A DNA stretch of 64,000 nucleotides, from contig WTXI01000010.1 of NCBI GenBank assembly GCA_022376515.1, forward strand, positions 124,001 to 188,000, given 5' to 3'. This document shows positions 33,630 through 44,898 of this stretch, piece after piece (position 1 is the first letter of the stretch; each line of letters opens with the position of its first letter). The position numbers and the translations under genes are program-made. This DNA is from Lactifluus volemus (taxonomy: Eukaryota; Basidiomycota; Agaricomycetes; Russulales; Russulaceae). The notes under the pieces are model-generated. The model made no database searches and was not told where the DNA came from. It saw nothing but the letters and a program-made list of their open reading frames with translations.

Positions 33630-36600
33630 CTATGTAGATAAATTCCGATCGTGTACTAAAGCCCAATTTGATCCATGCACAAACTCGGAGAGATCAAGCT
33701 GGGTATCGTGCTCGCCTGCAATCCAGACAGTGCTAGGTCTATGAAGACACGACCTGTGAATCTCAGGAATCCATAATAAAAGTTCTTTCTCTGCTCCATA
33801 TATCCAACCGTCGTCATTGATCAAGGATTGGTCCGTAAAATGAGCCTCTCCTGTTACGACCTTCTCCACATGAATGGCGAGATCACCAGAGGCTGACGCA
33901 GTGTGCGGCCCGCCTGGCGAGAATTCCATGGACCTGATCCAATCAGTACTATGTTCAGTAAACGTGTCCGCTGCTAGCTGTCCTGCTGTGGCATCCCACA
34001 CCCGAATCGTGCGATCAGTTGAGGCCGATGCGATAAGCCGCCCGTCTGGTGAGAATGCGACACATGTGGCTGAAGACGCATGTCCAATAAACGGACCTGC
34101 AACGACTTCTCCTGTTGCGGCATCCCACACTCGAATCGTGCCATCGTACGAAGCTGATGCGATACGCTGTCCATCCGGTGAGAATGCGACAGAATTGACC
34201 GAAATGGTTTGCGCAGTAAATGGGCCCGTTATGATGTCTCCTGTCGTGGCATCCCACACGCAAATCGTGTCATTGTATGAGGCTGATACACAACGCTGTC
34301 CGTCCGGTGAGAATGCAACTGAATAGACTGGAGAGGTGTGCCCAGTATACGGCCACAGTACAACCTGTCCTGTTGCAGCGTCCCACACGTAAACGCTATG
34401 ATCGAACGAGGCCGATGCAATACGTTGCCCATCTGGAGAGAATGTAACAGATGTGACCGAAGCACTATGTCCAATAAACGGGCCTGCTGTAACTTGACCT
34501 GTTACGGCATCCCACACGCAAATCGTGTGATCAGACGAGGCAGATGCAATACGCTGCCCGTCTGGTGAGAATGCAACTGAATTGACTGAAGAGGTGTGTC
34601 CTGTAAATGGACCTGCTACAACCTGTCCTGTTGCGGCATCCCACACATAAATCGTGTGATCGGATGAGGCCGACGCAATACGGTGCCCGTCCGGCGAAAA
34701 TGCAACAGAATTGACGGAAGAGGCCTGTTCAGTAAATGGGCCCACCGCGACCTGGCCTGTTGCGGCATCCCACAGGTAAATCATCCCATCGTCCGAGGCT
34801 GATGCGATACGCTTCCCGTCATATGAGAATGCAACGGATGTGACCAAAGACAGGTGCCCAATAAAGGAGTCTTCTAGGACCTCTCTCGTTGTGGCATTCC
34901 ACACACGAATCGTGCCGTCGGAAGAGGCTGATGCGATACGCTGCCCATCAAACGAGAATACAGCAGAGAAGACCCAATGGGTGTGTCCGGTAAATGGGCC
35001 AGCGACGACCTCTCCTGTTGCGGCATCCCACACGCGAATCGTGCGATCGTCCGAGGCCGATGCGATACGCTGCCCATGGGGCGAGAAGGCAACGCATGTG
35101 ACTGGATTGGAGTGCCCAGTAAATGGGCCCGCGACGACCCGCCCCGTCACAGCATCCCACACACGAATCGTCCCATCGTCCGAGGCCGATGCAATATGTT
35201 GCCCGTCCGGTGAGAAGGTAACCGATCTGACGAAATCGGAGTGTCCAGTAAACGGGCCCGCTACGGTCTGTCCTGTTGCGGAATTCCACACAAGAATCGT
35301 GCCGTCGTACGAGGCCGATGCGATACGCTGTCCGTCCTGCGAGAATGCGATACATGCGATCGAGTCGGTGTGTCCAGTAAACGGGTCCACTACGGCCTGG
35401 CCTGTTGTAGCATTCCACACGCGAATTGTGCGATCAAACGACGCAGATGCGATACGCCGCCCGTCTGGCGAGAATGCAATGGAAAAGATCCAGTCGGTGT
35501 GTCCTGTAAATAGGCCCCCTATGACCTGTCCTGTTGCAGCATCCCACATACGAATCGTGCGATCGTCAGAGGCCGATGCAATATGATGCCCATCCGGAGA
35601 GAAGGCAACGCATGTGACCGAGTTGGTATGCCCAGTAAACGGGCCCGCTACAGCTTGTCCCGTTGTAGCATCCCAGGTGCGAATCCTACGATCAGACGAG
35701 GCCGATGCAATATGCTGCCCGTCTGGCGAAAATGCAACAGAATTGACCCATCCGCCCTGTGTCTGAATCGTCATTTCCAATGCTGGCCAATGAGATAACT
35801 GTCCGCGTTCCAAGGTCAAGGTGCGAGGAAATTGAGAAAGGTACTGAGTGCGGATGCGGGAAGAGCTTGGTGCAAAGGGGAGGGCAGAGATATAGATATG
35901 TGGAGCGCTCCTTGTCACGGCCATTCCAAAATACCGCACAAATGCGGATGCATCGTTTACCAATGCCGATAAACTCATCACCTCCGTTTGCAAACTCTAT
36001 TGTGATTTACGCAAGTCATTACATGCCATATGTTGAGCCATGCAGTGTACGTACCTCCAGCTGCAACCACATCAAGAGAGAGGACAACGCCAGTGAAGCA
36101 AGGCCGACACTGCTCTTGATGCTCATCACTTCGAGCCAAAACAAAAATTTCGTCTCAAGCAGGGTTTGAAGATTCTTGAAGAGTTCATCCTCGAAAGGAA
36201 GATGTTCTAAATGGTCGCCCCAGTAAAGACAGGCATACGATAGAGCAGGTGGAATGTATTTGGAAATTCGAGATTCAAGGTTCAGGACATCGTTGTTGGC
36301 AAGATACGACGACTCGAGTTTGCAAATGTTGAATTTCAAGTTATCGAGCATCAAGCCAACGCAAGAATGGGTTAACTGATGGTGGGCGTCCCTAAGTTCC
36401 ACATAAAACACATTGCTCTTCCTATCGATCAGAAAGTCACGGAATGACGTGTGGAGGGGAATGATGGGTCGGGTTTGATCAGAGGAAGTGACGTTGCTCA
36501 TTAGCGAGCCGAGGTAACCGAGGATTCCAAGAACGCGGTCGGAATCCTCATCATCTTCGGTTGCTTGTTGTCGCAGAGCAATCAAAGAAGTGATGGAAAG

Positions 36601-39063
36601 GGGCTCGAAAGTAGCGAGAAGCTGTCCCATGACAGAACGAAATACAGTCTGGGCTTCGTTCGATTTGAAATACTCCTTGAGAACTTCTTCGTACAGGCTG
36701 TCCAACAGACCTTCTCCATTGCGACCTTGAGAGTGGTCTAAAAGGCGTCGTACGCACTCTTTCTTGCTAAGGCCAAGACTAGCAGGGCTGTTTATGAACC
36801 CGCATGCAACGGCTGCCCATTGAAATAAGCCCTCTGCCGCCTTCGCTAATTCGCCACCATGGTCTTTGAAAACGTTTTCTGGGAGCTCGTTCCGAAGATA
36901 TTTGCCAATATCTTGCTCTGTATTGGTCGCCAATTGGGGATCATCCATGTAAAGGGTACGGACGGACCGCGCGTTGGCGAACGCAGGTTCTACACCGCTC
37001 TCTGGCCTCGAAGTGATGAGGAAACGGAAATTTGGTGGGAGGTCGCCGAGACGTTGAGCAAGAAATGTATGTAGCCCGTTTTTGCCGATTGCGGCTTCAC
37101 TCTCATCCAATGCATCGATAACGATAAGAATTGGACCAGCAGGTGGCAAGTTCTTGAGCGGTTCAAGGAGGAGGCATTCGAAGAGTGTACGATAATCGCG
37201 CGTACCACGAAGCGATGATTTATCCTTGATGACTTTCCCGAGGGCGCGTTTGAATTCAGGATTACGATCGGAGAGATCACGGGCAAGTGTCGTGAAAAGC
37301 TGGTAAGCCTCGTTTTTCGACCGCTCCTTCCTCAAAAAGGCGAAATAAGAGCCGAGACACTTGTCGTCTAGGCGACGTGCGACCTCATGTGCGATCGAGG
37401 ACTTTCCCATGCCCGCTTGGCCGAGGAGAACGAGCGCACGTTCAGATTTGGGGTTCCGGACCCACTTGATAATGTAGTTCAAAAAGGCTTCGCGTGTGCC
37501 TGGAAGACAGCGCCTTTCATCGCCAAATCGCCAGCCTCCTTTATAAGGCATTTCTCTGATTTTTGCATCTAATTCTGTGTCCCATGTCAGATGGATCAAC
37601 GATCTGGCAGTCTTGTGACACGAACCAGCTTCTAGTACAGCAACCTCGATCGTGACAGTTGCATGAGCGAGGAAATTGTTTCGCAGTTGGGCGAGGGTGG
37701 AGCTGTACTGATCGATTTCTCCATCAGCTGGGCCAAAGATAGACTTCACAGCCCGCTTTCCTGCAAATTACATTTGATAATAACCAATGAGAAAGGTAAA
37801 GACAACACACCAACGCGCACGTCCTCTGCATATGATTGAATAAATTTGGCACATTCGGAGACGCACTCGAGCATCTCCTCGAGAAATGTTGCTTGCTTAG
37901 ACTCCGGCTTGATGTTCCTCAAAGCATCAGCCTCTTCGGCAAATTCAAACGCGTCGTGTATTGCCTCAAGTAGTGTTTCGACATTGTTGTCGCGCTCAAT
38001 TTGCTTTAGCAAGACCTGGTGATGTGTGAAAAGAAATATGAACCTGTTCCATACCGTTCAGGAAAGCAAGACAGCGCACCTCAGGGATTTTTGAGAGCAG
38101 ACTCCATGCTGTTCTTGCATGGGGGATCAGCTGAAGAAAAGAGGTTAGCGCAGCGACGGATGAGCAAAAACCGATATTGGCCATACTAATGCGATTGGAC
38201 TAACAGTGTCCATCACCCACTTGATATTATTGACAGCACGTTGCCATGTTTTTATCGTATTAATATTACTCATGGCTTCCTCAGCGTGACGGAGGGCGGC
38301 ACGTGACGTCTCTATCTGGCCCTCCGCTGGTTGCACCAGAGTACTGCTCTCAATGGGAATATCACCGCCCTGGGATAAATGTGACGTAGAGGCGGCAACT
38401 TCCATGGATTGTATAGTTTCAGTGTTGGGTTGGACAGTAAGACGAGCGACCTCTCCTTCAGCAGCACGGTCATCCTGATCGGCCGCCGTGAGGATTGGAT
38501 TGTTGACTGCCGCATTCAGAGACGAATTCATATTTGCTGACACGGTGATCGTTAAGAAAAGTTTGGTTGCTTCCGTTGGATGTTCGTTAGCATTCTCGAA
38601 GACAATCTCAAGTTCTGTGCATAAAATATTCAGCCAGACGCATGAAAAATAACTTTAATCAATCAGACGAACCACGTCTGGATTCATAGGCTATCTCCTG
38701 CGTTCCAATAAGGATGTCTTTTTGCATGGTCCTGTTTGCATAAAGAGATATTGTCATCCGAGAGAGTGGGTCTACTACACTGGAAAGGACTTAGTTGAAA
38801 TAAATGAAAATACGAGGCGTCCTACAACGCATCGATGTTCTCGTTCCATTCAACGCATTGTGCCACACTCCGCACAGGTCGTGTCTGTCGTGTTCTCTCG
38901 CCGTCGGTCACAGTAGCATAGAATCTTCTTTTCTTCCCAAGCACGGTCTTGAGACGGGGAAGGTTGTGCGCCTTGTGTACTGGAAGGGGTAAAACAAATT
39001 GAAACTTATCAGAGCATAATCGTAAAGATACGTACCAGTCAGATGGAGTGTGTGGGAGCTCAT
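33630..39063 (-). CDS. NLR2: C2-like/NACHT/WD40 STAND receptor
   Basis: Exons 39063-39036, 38979-38826, 38779-38673, 38614-38187, 38130-38080, 38015-37811, 37760-36055 and 35981-33630 give 1676 residues in phase. Order: a C2-like domain from residue 1 ([14 protein letters not shown] to KDILIGTQE), a Ser/Thr-rich linker, a helical segment with LIPHARTAW and [22 protein letters not shown] with P-loop GQAGMGKS (about 438) and [11 protein letters not shown], the [17 protein letters not shown] linker, 15 WD40 repeats and the tail [15 protein letters not shown]. It is a paralogue of NLR1 in the same orientation 14 kb away, sharing nearly all intron positions. The frame is intact, so it is probably functional as a sensor of unknown ligand. 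One intron of NLR1 (18296-18239) has no counterpart here; the frame stays open through that point. Confidence 0.87.
33830..35765 (-). repeat. 15 WD40 repeats, diverged
   Basis: The count (15) and unit length (about 43 residues) are the same as in NLR1, but the repeats differ from one another at many positions and codons. Examples are [20 protein letters not shown] and [10 protein letters not shown]. Several units have lost the GHT motif (TEQA, TAQT). There is no sign of recent homogenisation. Confidence 0.9.
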
Positions 39064-39823
39064 TTTCGTTTCGATGACCTGACGTGGCTGATGTACTGAT
39101 TTCGGATATTTGGGACCTGGACAGCATTAATGATTAACAGCAGATATGTTGGCACCCGAGCGAGTTCGGGATCATCTGGGTGTGGTCGTACCTATAAATT
39201 AAAATACAGGTACCAGTAAGAGAGCGGGGGAGTTGAGGACCGAGTCGAGTCGTTGAGAAGTCTCGAGGCGATAGGGTGGCCCTAAGTTGGCCGTATTCAG
39301 TTTCGCAATCGCATATCGCTTATCTAAGGCTATTGAAAGCGAGAATGCGAAGTTTGGAGCCATGTGCGGGTCCATAATTTGCTGGCTGAAGGCACGGACT
39401 TGGTCTGCTGGAAGACACCTTACTCTACAATCGTCAAATCGCAACCAGTCCAACTCTGGGGATCGTAGCGCCGATTGTTATTATTAAGACTCCGATGCCG
39501 GACCTGACCTGGCCATCCACTGCCAGCGTCTCACAAGCAATGTCTCGTAGCGCTGGCTGCACTCAAGGAAGGCCAGGAATTGACTAGGCTACTGTTATGC
39601 TGCTGTCTTAATCATATCGATTTCTGGGTATGTGGTCATGTTATGCTTCATGCTAGGGAGCCCGAAACAAAGCACAAGATTATAGATCCTATCTCACTGA
39701 TGCCTGGTTCATATCTCTTGCTGACCGTCACCACCTCACAGTTTCTCCGTAAGAAGTCAAGAGCATCTTTCAGTGATAAAGGAATAGCCACTGGCAATTT
39801 CAGATCCTTGAGTAGTGCTGCAG
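39064..39823. other. Upstream region of NLR2
   Basis: Positions 39064-39180 resemble the upstream region of NLR1. The GGACCTGACCTGGCC tract at 39498 recurs at 26157. Otherwise there is no gene or RNA that I recognise. Confidence 0.5.
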
Positions 39824-39920
39824 ATCCAAGGCACCAGGCTGGAGCGTTTGAACAGAAGTTGAAGAAGTGCTCTGCACTTCTTCAACTTCTGCTCAGATGC
39901 TCCAGCCTGGTGCCTTGGAT
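39824..39920. repeat. Palindrome, 47-base arms with 3-base loop
   Basis: The left arm 39824-39870 and right arm 39874-39920 are inverted copies with about 44 of 47 positions matching and a TCT loop. A transcript of either strand would fold into a long hairpin, and the DNA could extrude a cruciform. No transposase gene or target duplication is evident around it. Confidence 0.85.
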
Positions 39921-40760
39921 GTGTACTTGTACTCATATCCTTGCACAGCATGTCTGCAACAGCCAGCAGCAGCACATTCATACCTTAGGCAATTCCCACC
40001 TATATCTTGACTGGTTTTATTTAATTGTGACTGTAACACGCCATCACCATTCATGTGTGCTTGACAACTACCATGTCTGGATTTTTACTTCAAGTTGAGC
40101 ATCGTGGAGGTTCCATATTTAATATTGGATGCCCGGATTCGGTTGCATGTGGGCAAACAACACCGTGGCCACAATGCTGTGAGGTTTCTTGTCGGCCATG
40201 TTGTTGGTGCGAATAGCCAATCTGAGACCACTATTAACAGCGGCTGAACTCCATTTTGTTAGTACAGTGTAGTACACACCGTGCGTGTCAGAGAGGACTT
40301 CCCCGCCACATTCCATTCCGTGAGACGACCAAACCCCCCGGTGGCAGCAGCCGCAAGTTCTCCCACAGCAACAAGCGAGAAGCAGGGAAAGGGGATTGCT
40401 ACTTCCAACTGTAGATCTACCCGAATCGGCGCACACCAGAAGTAGGCTACGGCGCGTCGTGCCGATGTTGTCAATATAATATATCTAGTATCCTATCCAC
40501 AAACAATTTCTGAACCTAATACTCAGGCTAAATCAACACGTGAAGGTTGCAAGCGAGTATATCGTCATTTATCTTGGTTTTCCTGGCTTCAACTCCAAGT
40601 TATTGCATTCTTCATCAGCCAAGTCGCCACCCTTCGATGTTATGTCTCGTGCAGGTGCCTGCCCGACGATGCCCACACCACGCAAACATACACACAATAT
40701 CGTACCTGACAAAATAAAACAAGTAGTCGTATCGTAAGCCGAGATTTTTGAAAAAAAGGG
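39921..40760. other. Intergenic, no gene recognised
   Basis: About 840 bases between the palindrome and the 3' end of the transporter. Short frames of 60-105 codons cross it without conserved motifs. Confidence 0.45.
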
Positions 40761-42717
40761 TCAGACACCCAAACACATACAGAGCATTCCAAACGCAAAT
40801 CCAGTCCACATGGCAGCTTGATATGCCTTGAGTTGTGCCGCCATCGGTGCGTTGTCTCCTTCCTGGTCCACGGAAACGCCAAGGTGGCGCGATTGGGCTC
40901 TCAGAACGCTGTTAAATACGATCGTGGATACGCTCAAGCCGATTGCGGACCCGATCTGCGTCATAGCCTGGAACAGCGCGCCCGCAACGCTCTGCTCATG
41001 TGGCAGAGATATCTTGGAGATAAACAGTGTTCCCGATGCGAAAGTGAAGTCCACGCCGAGGGCGATCAGGCAGGCAGAAGGAAAGCCAAAAGCCCAGTAT
41101 GGCGCATTTGGATCAATCACGGCGAATAAGAGGCACGCACATCCAGTCATGAACGTGCCCGTGGCTGTTAAGAGAAACAAATTGGTCAGGGTGCTCGGCC
41201 CAAGGAAAAGCAGAGGTAGAAAACGTGCCGACTATATAACAGACGTCGATGCGCCCGATGGCGAACGCAGTGACGACATTTGCCAGGATGCCCATGAAAT
41301 ACATAGGTAACACACGGAACATGGTGTGAATCGGAGTTAGGTTGAGATAGGTCTGATAGTACAACTGTACCCAAAGGACCCAGGAAGTAAACGCTGCCCA
41401 CTCAACGCATGCTATGACCTGCATCACGGCAAAGCGACCATGAGCACGGGGCCACATCGAGAGTTTCATCAACGGTGGTGCAGTCCAGCGCGTACGAGGG
41501 AGATCGGCATTGTCAAGCCTCCATTCCAAGTAGTGTTGCCAAAGAGCAAACAACAGGGCGAGGTTAATGCCAACAACGAATAGTCCAATGACAACTAATT
41601 TGACATAAGGAGGGAAATAGAGATGTACGGCGGAGGACTCACGTGGATTAGTCCAGCCTTTGTGAGCGGTGGGTGAGTCGCTCAGCACGAATACGATGAG
41701 AGTGAGGCCAGAAGTGATCAGAAAGGCACCAATCCAATCTACGCGCTTATCTTCCTCCGTCGAAGGCTCGTCTTCGTCGATGACAAAGAATCCCAGGACC
41801 ATGCAAATAAAGGAAATACTCGAGAACAAATAAAAAGGACTTCGCCATGTTTGGCTTCGATGCAATCAGATCCGGGCTGCGTGAATGTAGGTGTCTATAC
41901 CCCCTACCTGGTGAGCTGTGTGAGGACGCTACCGAAGACTGCGCCGAAGACCGCTCCAATCGGAGCGCCCGAAGCGAAGGTGGCAAATGCGAAAGAACGC
42001 GCAGGTCCAGGAGGGAATGCGTGAGCCAAAATACCAAGCTAGTTGGTGCTACCAAACTTAGAACATGCCAACGAAAAAAAATCAAGAGGAGACTTGCCGA
42101 GGCTGGAACCGTGGCTGCCGCACCTGTCCCCTGTAGCCCTCGTAGAATATCGAGTGTTATCTCGGCTACGAGTAAGAAGAGTTAATTGAAGATGTGGAAT
42201 AAGTCACAATGGGACATACAATGAGCGAAACCCGAGGCGAGACCAAATATGGCCGTGATCGAATAACCAACAAGCCAGACTAACTTGCGGCCGTAGAGAT
42301 CTGCTAGCCTGCCGCAAAGAAGAACGAGGCATCCCTATGCACAAGGTGAGGTTCGCGAAACGAAAGATCCCCACGGGTTAGACTTACAGAGCTGATGGAG
42401 TAGGCACTAACGATCCATTGCAGGTTGTTCTTCTGTATGTTCAAGTCTTTGCCGGCGTATGGAATTAAAATCGCGACAGTTGGGCCCATCGCAATGTTCA
42501 TCACCATAGAGCTCGTACATGTTGCAACGATACAGATGGACAGAAAAATGCTGCGTGTTGGCTGTTCAAGTTTCGGTGTCGAACGGGTAATGCATCGGTC
42601 CTTGGTCTTCACATCCAATACCATGAGATTTTTGTTTGCAGAGACCGAGTACGTCTGAGATACTTTGCCGGGATCCGGGGAGTTCACAGGCGATGGTGTA
42701 TTGAGAACAGAAGACAT
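40761..42717 (-). CDS. MFS transporter, DHA2-like (14 spans)
   Basis: Exons 42717-42388, 42334-42220, 42165-42098, 42038-41908, 41854-41229 and 41164-40761 give 557 residues in phase. The N-terminus is a 50-residue Ser/Thr-rich cytosolic stretch. Hydrophobic spans follow from IFLSICIVATCTSSMVMNIA. GRLADLYGRKLVWLVGY is the MFS loop 2-3 motif, and GLQGTGAAATVPASA and FATFASGAPIGAVFG are typical of DHA2 drug/proton antiporters. The C-terminal spans end in TGFAFGMLCMCLG. It should sit in the plasma or vacuolar membrane; the substrate cannot be told. Two introns (42097-42039 and 41228-41165) fit only with GC donors. The first (GCAAGT) is a normal GC-AG form. The second (GCACGT) is weaker, so that border is uncertain. 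Confidence 0.82.
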
Positions 42718-43578
42718 CTTGGGTCGTGCTACTCACTTCGTCAAGTAGTCAGACGGACACAGGGAGGCGATCTCATGTGAGCGATGAGTCGGGTAATATA
42801 AGGATAAGTTTCATTGGAGGTTTCGCCGCAATGGTGCATGCAGTGTTGCTTACTTGGATGTCTCCGCATGTGGAACCATTGGCACTTTCAGCGCTGGCTT
42901 CAGACCAAGGTTTGGGTACCGTAACTTGTGGTAACTACGGGAGATCCAAGTTTTTTTATACATACGATATCCAACATCTTGCAACGATCCGCGGATCCAT
43001 TGGCGGCGAGTGTCTTTTGGGGATACACGGAAATTTGACAAACTTTGTCAGATTGACCGTTGGCAGGCCGAGTCTGAGACCGCTGAGGACTAGCGTTGAC
43101 CAATTTGGGATTCTCTTTGACTTTTGTTGGACCGTGCGAACCTTCGCATCATCATTCTAAAAATAAGCAACAAGAAACTAAGTTAGGCGATGTACAATTG
43201 GGTAGATAGAGGTAATTACCTCGAATTACAGCACATCTTTCACGTAGCATATTGAGAAACGGATGTGTGGCTTCCTGCGCTGATGTTGTCTATTATCTTT
43301 CGGATCTCCCGAGAGTAAAACTAATAACAGGTCATTGGCACTGCTGGCTCAAAATCTCGTACCACCAAGATACGACTTTGAGCCACTAAAAGTTGTACGG
43401 TTCGAGAAAGAATAAGAAAACCTTCCGTGTTTTAAGCCGACCGTGTGCTAATCTAGAGAGGCCATCTCTAAAGCTTCTTCACCGTTCGCAGAAACGTAGG
43501 GCATGCGGTATTTTTTTTAGCGGGTTGAAACATACGAGCATGACATACAATGAATAGGAAAGACAACACGATAGACCA
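42718..43578. other. Intergenic boundary of accessory and core regions
   Basis: About 860 bases upstream of the transporter and downstream of RPS4. One frame of 144 codons (42726-43160) has no recognisable features. The stretch presumably holds the transporter promoter. Confidence 0.45.
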
Positions 43579-44698
43579 TCATTGCGCCTCAGCAGCCCGC
43601 TTCCGCCTGACGTCGCGTTCCTCAGCAATCGTAAGCTTGGTACCCTTGCCCTTAGGAAGCGAGACCCAAGGCTTTGATCCCTCGCCAATAACGAAAATAT
43701 TTGTTATCCTGATTACGCATCATATCATTTAAGTTAGCTGGTGTGACAAAGAAAGACCGCCACCCACCGTGTTGCGAAAGTACGATCCAGTGCGTCCTTT
43801 ACGTGGACAATGTCAAAGTCCCCAATGTGCTTCTCGCGGTGCACGATAACACCCGCACGACCCATGTTACGACCGCCAGTGATCATAACGAGATTTCCCG
43901 TATCAAATTTAACGATGCCAGTGATCTTGTTTTGGGTAAGGTCAAATCTGACGGTGTCGTTTACCTTGATAACGGGATCGGGATAACGAATTGTACGACC
44001 GTCGTGAGTGACAATGTAAGGAACGCCTCTGTTTCCGAGAGCAACCTTCTTCACTTTGAGGAGCTTGTAGACCGCCTCTTCGGGTGAGATCCGGTGAATA
44101 ACAAAACGGCCTTTAACATCGTACAGCAGACGGAAGTGCTCGCCGGACTTCTCGATGGAGAGAACATCTGCAAAAAATGTGTCAGTTCATCGAGAAGGGC
44201 ACGGTTATCGACTGGCGCACCCATGAAACCTGCAGGATACGTATTATCGGTGCGGACCTTGCCGTCCACCTTGATCAAGCGTTGTTGAACGATTGAAGTA
44301 ACTTCGCGACCAGTCAGGGCGTATTTCAGCCTGTTGCGGAGAAAAATGGAAAGGGGGAGTGACTCTCGGAGTTTATGAGGACCAGGAGAAGGGCGGGGAG
44401 CCTAGAGACAAGTAGGACGAGAAGAGGACATGAGGTAGCAAGAAACGCACGTATGTACCGCTCAGCTTGTCAAGCATCCATGAAGAGGGCGCAGCGAGGC
44501 GCTTGAGATGCTTTCTGGGTCCGCGTGCCTGCAAAATAGAAAAATCAGTAAGGGGATGGACCGGCTACTCGTTGCAGGGAGAGATCGGGTCATCCAATCC
44601 CAACGCCATCCATCCTTCTCAGAGCCCATCCACCTGTTCAATGGCCCCCATCTCTCCCAACAAACAGCAATAACGTAGCTTCTGTAGAAACTGACCAT
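43579..44698 (-). CDS. RPS4: 40S ribosomal protein S4 (eS4)
   Basis: Five exons, 44698-44696, 44528-44451, 44401-44221, 44167-43768 and 43708-43579, give 263 residues, the usual eS4 length. The first exon holds only the ATG, as is common for ribosomal genes. The protein reads [26 protein letters not shown], then [20 protein letters not shown] (S4 domain), YLVTHDGRT-like [28 protein letters not shown] (KOW motif) and [15 protein letters not shown] at the end. It is a structural part of the small ribosomal subunit body near the mRNA entry. The CT-rich upstream stretch fits a ribosomal-protein promoter. Confidence 0.95.
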
Positions 44699-44898
44699 GA
44701 TGAATGTCTTGAAGAGTGAAACGTTGTCGACAACGGCGACCTTTTGATTTTCGTGGCAGCGGCGGCGTTGGACCCGAGGAACTAAAGTTTGCAGGTGTCG
44801 TGGGTAAAACCTCCGCTTTAGGCTTAATGCACGTGACTCATTTCTTTCAGTGGCGACAGGCGTACAATACAGTGTGATACAAGCTCGAGCTACAATGA

